64,000 bases of DNA from NCBI GenBank assembly GCA_033030425.1, contig JAUFSD010000001.1:124001-188000 (forward strand), in the 5' to 3' direction. The DNA comes from Verpa conica. Lineage: Eukaryota > Ascomycota > Pezizomycetes > Pezizales > Morchellaceae. The notes beneath the pieces are model-generated. The model had not been told where the DNA came from, made no database searches, and was given only the letters and a program-made list of their open reading frames with translations. This document shows positions 58,508 through 64,000 of this stretch, piece by piece. The translations under genes and the position numbers were made by a program. Within the stretch, counting starts at the first letter, position 1. Every line of letters starts with the position of its first letter.

Positions 58508-59511
58508 AGTGGATAAAGAAAAGTAAAATGGGAGAAGAAATGGAAGGAGGTGCTTATTTTATATGCCATTTTCCAGGCATTGTTTGCTTTTGCGATTTGA
58601 TTTATTTACTTTTTGGAGCATGGCGCGATTGAAGGGATCGATCGAAAGAAGTATTGAGCTTGGGGTGCTGAGTATAAGTTTCGTTTGCATGTTACGTTTG
58701 TGTTGAGTTTCTCTTGATTATCCTCTTTTTTTCTTTTTCCTTGATGAGTTTTACTTCGCAATGGTATTCTTCATTAAGATGTCAAATCTCATCCTTACAG
58801 GTTTATGCTTAAGCGAAAAAGTGAAAGCAAATAACATTTGCTAAAGGAATCAAAAATAAATCCTGAAAATCGAGCGGCCCGGATCATGCATTGTTGGTTA
58901 TTTTACTAGGCGCGAGGAGCTCCCACCTCAACTCAAAGCTCTCCCCCCTTCCTCCCCATCCAACCATTTTCCCACTCCCCTCCTCGATCAATCCGATTTC
59001 ATGAGTTGGCTGCTCCGTTTCCACGCGCGGGACCACACGCTCTGAATTCCGTCATTCAGTATACCCGATTGCGCCATCACCCCCCAATGTTGCGAAGGTT
59101 GGTTGTATTTGCGATACAGTACATACCAAGCCAAAACGGCTATGCAAGTAACCCGGCCGGTAGCGGACGTCACGAAAGGAACTTTAATTGGCTTGGCTCC
59201 ACCCCTCCACTAAGATCTTACCTCATCTGATTTCTTACTGGAAGCTTGTTTCGAAATGATCAAAGCGGGCAGGTCGAGACGATCCACGCATCAGGAGGAT
59301 CTGGGTGTAAGTTTTCCAGGCGATAATAGATGGCTTTGAGGAGTTTTTCTTTCTTTCTTTCTCTTCTTTCTCTTCTACTTCTTCTGCTTCTCCTTTCCAC
59401 CCTTGGGATGTGGATGTAGGGTTGAGGATGGGATTTTTGCTGAAATCCCATTCGGTGGAGTCTGGGGTATACTAGCGCCAGAATAAGACTGTTCTAGACT
59501 ATGTAGAAGTA

Positions 59512-59695
59512 CAGTTGCACCTCGCTATAAGAAACGCCAAGAACTCAGCCGATTTCGTTTCTTATAGCAAGTTTTCCAAAGATATCCCTTATAGCAAGGG
59601 TAAATTTGGTGTAGAAAAATCAGAATTGACCTGGAAAAAGTTTCTTACAGCAAGGTTTTTCTTATAACGAGGTTTCTTATAGCGAGGTGTGACTG
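59512..59695. mobile_element. palindromic MITE, Tc1/mariner (pogo/Fot-like) type
   Basis: A 184-bp element bounded by TA on both sides (59510-59511 and 59696-59697), the expected target duplication of Tc1/mariner elements. The left end begins CAGTTGCACCTCGCTATAAG and the right end, read in reverse complement, begins CAGTCACACCTCGCTATAAG; 22 of the first 24 bases match. The interior continues in partial palindromy with repeated TTTCTTATAGCAAG words. It has no coding capacity, so it is a non-autonomous derivative needing a transposase supplied elsewhere. The CAGT...ACCTCG(C)TATAA end pattern is typical of pogo/Fot1/Tigger-related ends. Confidence 0.88.
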
Positions 59696-59977
59696 TACAT
59701 GTAGGTTTCTAGAGGAGTTCGGTTGGATAAATATACAGGTCACTTTTTTTTAGGGAAGGGTTCTTTGTTGCGCTGGTGGCGACTAATGCATGTTCAATCA
59801 CTCGCTAGTCGGGGTTTGAAATATGCATGTTATTACCGGAATTATAGGAAACAATGGGACATGATAATTTACATGGTGCATACTTGTGCTATAGAGTATA
59901 CCGACTAGCTAGAGTAATCCGCGTTGAGTTTTTGGTACCGAGATTAGAGGGTTTATATAAGTAAGGTTAGTAGATAC

Positions 59978-59994
59978 TTTTTTTTTTTTTTTTT
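59978..59994 (+). repeat. T17 homopolymer
   Basis: A run of 17 T in intergenic DNA. Confidence 0.85.
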
Positions 59995-61574
59995 AAGACT
60001 ACATATCTAACTAACAGATAACTAAACCCGATTTATATGAGACTTGGCTTTTTTTTGATCACCGTAGCTTAAATACACAACCTACGATGCTTATACATCC
60101 CCCCACCACGGTCAGATAGCAGATGAGTCTTCCTCAGCCGGCGCTCTCCAGGCCGGGGCAGCCCGAGCACTCCCTAGATTACTTTTATCACCGCCCGGAG
60201 CCGGGTACTGCACTTGCCGATCTTAACCAACTCGGCCCAGATACATACGAACCGAAACGGGAGCCGTAGTCCTAATACGGTATAAAACAAAAAAAAAAAA
60301 AAATCTAGTATAGTGCGAGAAGTCTTTAACGTGTGCCTATATTTGACCTATAATGCAACCGATTTTTTAGTGGTTTTAGAGATGACCCTTTAAAAATATG
60401 CAGTAAGGAAATTTTAAAATAGGCTGTCTCTATACAGTTGGCTTGTAATTGAAGTTACTGATGTCTGGAATTTTTTAGTGTTTTTACCGATTTTTTTGAA
60501 GCATTTTTGGGGGTCCCAGTACAGTTCACCCCCCAAAATGTTACACTTTTGCTTTTTTAGTGGTGGTTTCTACTAGAATACCACCTAAATCCCAAAGTCC
60601 CAGAAGTTTACTACACCATGAAAAAAAATCCTATCAACAAAAGCTCTCTGGCCAGACCTTATTTATCACCTTGTAGCTACCTGTACAGAGAGTTTTTACC
60701 AAAAACTCTATCTGGTTTGTTGTTATAATTGAGTGAAAGAATGGTACACATTAATCGATTCACGCACCATATCAAAAAAAATCAATCCAAGTTCTCTAAT
60801 TATCGAATTAGAATTTTGATTTTTTTTTAGTCACAAAATATCACTCGAGATAGGCTATGGTTAATACAGATAGGGTCAGACTGCCGAGGGCCGCCAAGGA
60901 TGCGGTTTGTTCCGGTAGTTGGAGATCGTTGGATCACCTGTTGGTATGTTTACATCTGGTGGAGTGACGTCACGGACCGAGAATAGGTAGAGTTTGTGTC
61001 TTTGTGGTTTATTGGTTTTAAATTAGTTTTCTAGAGGTGCTCTGAAGGTAGGATTAAAGTGGCCTGGGGATCTAGTGAGGGTATGTAGGATGTTATGCTA
61101 AAAGGGATTATGATGGTGGTCATAAATAGTCACTCGCGACTGATTTCTTGCTTTATGGATGAATAGACAGGTGAGTTGGTTATAAATATATAGAGATCTG
61201 AGGCTAAGGTATTCACTCTCTCTTGCTTTATGGTCACATGGAAGTGATGGCCTCCCACATGGGTAGGCTTTGGGCCAAAGTGTTTATAATTCCTCGGGGG
61301 GAGTTGGTGAAGTGGCGGGAGTTGTGGCTATATTTTTAACTACTTATCTTATGGATCGATCGTGAGTGGGTGTGAGAACTAGGCGCGTTTGCAATATCAG
61401 TGTATTACTGGCTCAATAATACTGTGCTGAGATGTATTACCAGTAAAAAATGGTAGTAATAAATTTCCACAAGAGGAGAATGGTAAAAGGATAGAAAACC
61501 CATTTGGGTATTAATATGGAGAGAAAGAAAAAAGTAATATAGTTGAAAACAAATGGCAAGTACTTCCCAGATGG

Positions 61575-61594
61575 AAAAAAAAAAAAAAAAAAAA
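61575..61594 (+). repeat. A20 homopolymer
   Basis: A run of 20 A ending 11 bp beyond the stop codon of the coiled-coil gene; on that gene's strand it is a U-tract at the very start of the 3' UTR. Confidence 0.85.
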
Positions 61595-61605
61595 GTGATA
61601 AGGGA

Positions 61606-62201
61606 CTACTGAATTTCAGCCTGCCTTGCTCTCTTCTTTCTCTTCACCGTCTTCACCACCGACGCTACAGGCAGCGCCTCCGAAACCTCCGATGGCGTAG
61701 TCGTATCAACGCTCAAAACACTACCATCCATAGTCTCAATCTCACCCTCCTCCCCGCCTTCTTGGTCATCTTTCACACTAGGCTGCACCCGGGCCCTCAA
61801 CACAGTCCTATCCTTCTCCCTCTCCCCCCTCCGCTTCTCCTCAATCCTACTCAGGTTCTGTCGTCTCTTTGCCCCCGCTTCTAGAGCTCGCCGCTTCAGC
61901 TCCGCAACGTCATGTTGCTGCTGCGCCATTGCGGCCTTGAGACGGGCAAGCTTGGTCTCATAGTGCGGGATTTGGGAGAGTGTTGGTGCGATAGCGGTGT
62001 AGTTTGGGAGAGTGGAGAGGGTACTAGAGGTGAGTTGGAGGGACGAGAGGAGGGCAGTTTGTTCGTGCCTGTTTGAGAGGGCGGTTAGCGTTAATGGGGG
62101 GGGGGAGACGTGAGGGGTAGGACGGACTCGAGGGAGCGGAGTTGCTCTGTAAGGTGGTCGACCGCTGCGCGGGCTTGTAGTGAGATCGCATCGACCTCCA
62201 T
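61606..62201 (-). CDS. small coiled-coil protein, family uncertain
   Basis: Predicted 184 aa in two exons on the minus strand, 62201-62110 and 62068-61606; the intron is only 41 nt but has GT-AG ends and a CTAAC branch site. The protein is almost wholly helical: MEVDAISLQARAAVDHLTEQ and LRSLESVLPL, then LSTLPNYTAIAPTLSQIPHY, TKLARLKAAMAQQQHDVAEL and KRRALEAGAKRRQ. A basic C-terminus (VKTVKRKKRARQAE) follows an acidic patch. The size and helical layout resemble BLOC-1/KxDL or SNAPIN-type adaptor subunits of endosomal complexes, but no decisive motif is visible, so no symbol is given. The start was chosen because both exons are needed to give a continuous helical N-terminus; an internal Met in exon 2 (about 61929) would give only 107 aa. 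Confidence 0.7.
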
Positions 62202-63248
62202 TTTTTTATTTATTTTTTACCGAAGTGTAGCGGTGAAGACTCTGCTCTCTAGATTCGTTTCTAGGAGGTTCTTATCTTCTACGCGATACGGTGCAGATGG
62301 TGGGATTTTACGATAGGCGTTGTGTTCCATTGAAAGATGAACTATGTTGCGATGGGATGGGATGGTGATGAGGTGGCAAGCGTTACATTACCTGCAATAT
62401 GAAAATGCGGGGAAGCATTCTATCGCGAGATCTTTTTTGTTGCATACGGAAGTTCCTTCTGTTTGCGTTACAGGCCTGTCTGTACTCACATGTTTCCATC
62501 TCGAGACATCGAGAGTGAGTTGCCTGCAGCAGGGCAACGGGTTGACGCAGATCCGTGGCGGTGAGGGGAGGGGAAGGGTTATCGATAGCTGTTGAGCCAC
62601 TACCAGCCACAGATCCCCCCTGTAGCAAGAGGAAATGAGGGATTATGTACTCTACTCTATGGACATGCACCAGAAACTTCCAGAAACAGAGGGATCCGGG
62701 AAAAAGAGTCAGCATGAAAGTATTCGTAATGCAGGGCCGGTCCGAGGTGTCGAGTAATGGTTGAATACAACAAGCTGATAAACATCTAGATTCAGTCCAA
62801 GCTTACAACAGCGGGTAGCCGGCTTGTTAGATTGTTGGATGTGATGTAAACGTTGGTATGCTTCACTTGGCACGTGTTATTGGTGCTCTAAGAGTTTCAT
62901 GTCTTGATGGTTGAACCCGGCTCTGACAACCCCCCCCCGTATACTAGTATCTCCTGTTGTGCGTGCTCACCAGCCTCCCCCCCGGATCTGATCTTATCCT
63001 CGTACATAGACATCATCTCCCACCTCCATCCCACCTTCTCTTGTTTCTATTCTATCCTGCTCATCACCATCATCGCCACATCACCACGTCACCCATCATC
63101 CTCATCTAAGAAACATATAAGTGGAATTTACATACAGATCTCTGCTGCTACTGCTGCTACTACTGCACCTACATCTGCACGGCTGATCCTTCAAGAAGCT
63201 TAACCTCAGACCCCTACTACTCAAACACAAACTGCCAAACTACCTAAA
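62202..63248. promoter_or_regulatory. divergent promoter region
   Basis: 1,047 bp between divergent start codons at 62201 (-) and 63249 (+). The last 350 bp before the plus-strand start are CT/CA-rich (CATCATCTCCCACC-type), a fungal leader pattern. No defined element was seen. Confidence 0.45.
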
Positions 63249-64000
63249 ATGCTCCATAACCACGACGGCACACCCGATTCCACCCCTGCCTGGAACCCTC
63301 CTCCCCACCTCGAGGCCCGTTTCTCTCGTAAACGCCGCCGGAATGGCACCCAGTCTCCCTGCTCACAACCTCTCACAAATTCCACCCTCGCAACTACCCG
63401 TCGTCAGCTCCTCCTCGACTCCCGTAAGTCACTTCTTCGCCAGCGCGCGGCCCATGTCGAGAAGGTCCGCCGTGCACGCGCAAACAGCCATGAAGCTGTT
63501 GGCGAGCGCCTCTTGGCACTGCAGCAGTCCTTGAGTCAGGCGCAGGACTCTCGGAATGCGATTCTTGCAAAGATTGCCGGGTCTTGCGCCAGTGAGGTTG
63601 CAAAGGCAAAGAGGCTGGCGCAGGAGACGAGGGTGAGGAGAGAGGAGGAGGCGAGGGCGCTGAAGAGTGGGGTTGAGGAGAGAATGCTAGAGGCGGAGAA
63701 AAGACGGATGGAGATGTTGAGGGAGAGAAGAGGAAAGAGGAGGGAGAGGGGGAGCTCGGGCTCGAGGATGAGGGTTGATGGGGGCAGTGATGTTGAGGAG
63801 GAGGATGCTACTGCAGCCCTGATGAAGATCAGACTTGATGGCGCAAAGTCCGAGGAGGAGCTGAAGGAAGAGGCGGCGAGGAATATCCAGAAGGTGTATA
63901 GGAATTATATTAATAAGGAGATTGTAAAGAGGTTCCTCGGGCTGGGTTTGACGATTGAGAGTGTGAGGGATACGAGCTTTGATGATATTTCAAATATGTT
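63249..64000 (+). CDS. IQ-motif coiled-coil protein, possibly TCP11/Sok1 family (5' part, runs off window)
   Basis: An uninterrupted frame from ATG at 63249 to the window end (250 codons, no stop), so the gene is truncated by the window edge. It starts MLHNHDGTPDSTPAWNPPPH, then a basic patch (FSRKRRRNG) and a long Arg/Glu/Ala-rich coiled coil (QRAAHVEKVRRARANSHEAV, ETRVRREEEARALKSG, AEKRRMEMLRERRGKRRERG). An acidic stretch and an IQ-like calmodulin-binding motif follow (AARNIQKVYRNYINKEIVKR), then FLGLGLTIESVRDTSFDDIS. The HVEKVRRxR helix followed by an IQ motif and a FLxLGLTxExVRDxSF segment resembles the N-terminal part of fungal TCP11-domain (Sok1-like) proteins, which modulate cAMP/PKA signalling. 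The TCP11 domain itself would lie beyond the window, so the family is tentative. A GTAAGT at 63424 is not used in this model. Confidence 0.75.
   Translation, partial: MLHNHDGTPDSTPAWNPPPHLEARFSRKRRRNGTQSPCSQPLTNSTLATTRRQLLLDSRKSLLRQRAAHVEKVRRARANSHEAVGERLLALQQSLSQAQDSRNAILAKIAGSCASEVAKAKRLAQETRVRREEEARALKSGVEERMLEAEKRRMEMLRERRGKRRERGSSGSRMRVDGGSDVEEEDATAALMKIRLDGAKSEEELKEEAARNIQKVYRNYINKEIVKRFLGLGLTIESVRDTSFDDISNM

Larger units (their letters stand above)
58508..61605. other. 3.1-kb intergenic region containing a MITE
   Basis: 3' flank of the bZIP gene, then non-coding DNA with the MITE at 59512-59695, T-tract at 59978-59994, and an AT-rich segment 60300-60860 with repeated TTTTTTAGTG words and a 9-bp perfect hairpin at 60689-60709. 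The GC-rich 60110-60270 segment has a short open frame without an ATG. No gene is supported. Confidence 0.45.

Overview
The window reads as nuclear chromosomal DNA of a filamentous ascomycete (Pezizomycotina). Almost every gene has short GT-AG introns of about 40-100 nt with CTAAC/CTGAC-like branch sites. The gene set is typically fungal: an Anp1-type Golgi mannosyltransferase, Kex1 carboxypeptidase, a Cys3/MetR-type bZIP factor, an RgsB-like RGS protein, an MHYT membrane protein and Kgd4. The long, poorly coding spacers and the presence of an RUS/DUF647 gene would suit an early-diverging class such as Pezizomycetes. That placement is inference, and I cannot name a species.

Layout. 0-6 kb is compact: ANP1-like (+), SPF45/RBM17-like splicing factor (-) and a YCII-domain protein (+). 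6-12 kb holds a divergent proteasome alpha-1 subunit (-) and NHP2 (+). 12-18.5 kb has no recognisable gene and many G/C homopolymer tracts. 18.5-26.5 kb holds an RGS protein (-), a nine-exon RUS/DUF647 gene (-) carrying an apparent one-base insertion, and KGD4 (-). 26.5-34 kb is empty of genes. 34-41 kb holds an ACOT9-like thioesterase (+), a small Cys-rich CYSTM-like protein (+) and an MHYT protein (-). 41-48 kb is AT-rich with no gene. 48-64 kb is dense again: a frameshifted amidinotransferase relic (+), KEX1 (-), an unidentified 415-aa protein (-), an aldo-keto reductase (+), a Cys3-like bZIP (+), a palindromic Tc1/mariner-type MITE, a small unidentified coiled-coil protein (-), and the 5' part of an IQ-motif coiled-coil gene that runs off the right edge (+).

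The genes are unrelated housekeeping and regulatory loci. I see no biosynthetic cluster, defence island or operon-like unit. No tRNA, rRNA or snRNA gene was recognised. The most unusual points are gene-structural: two 13-nt microexons, a GC-AG intron and a one-base lesion in the DUF647 gene; a 15-nt microexon in the YCII gene; three successive +1 frame changes in the amidinotransferase; and erosion of conserved positions in the proteasome alpha-1 copy. Exon boundaries were assigned by eye from splice signals plus reading-frame and family continuity; no transcript evidence was available.
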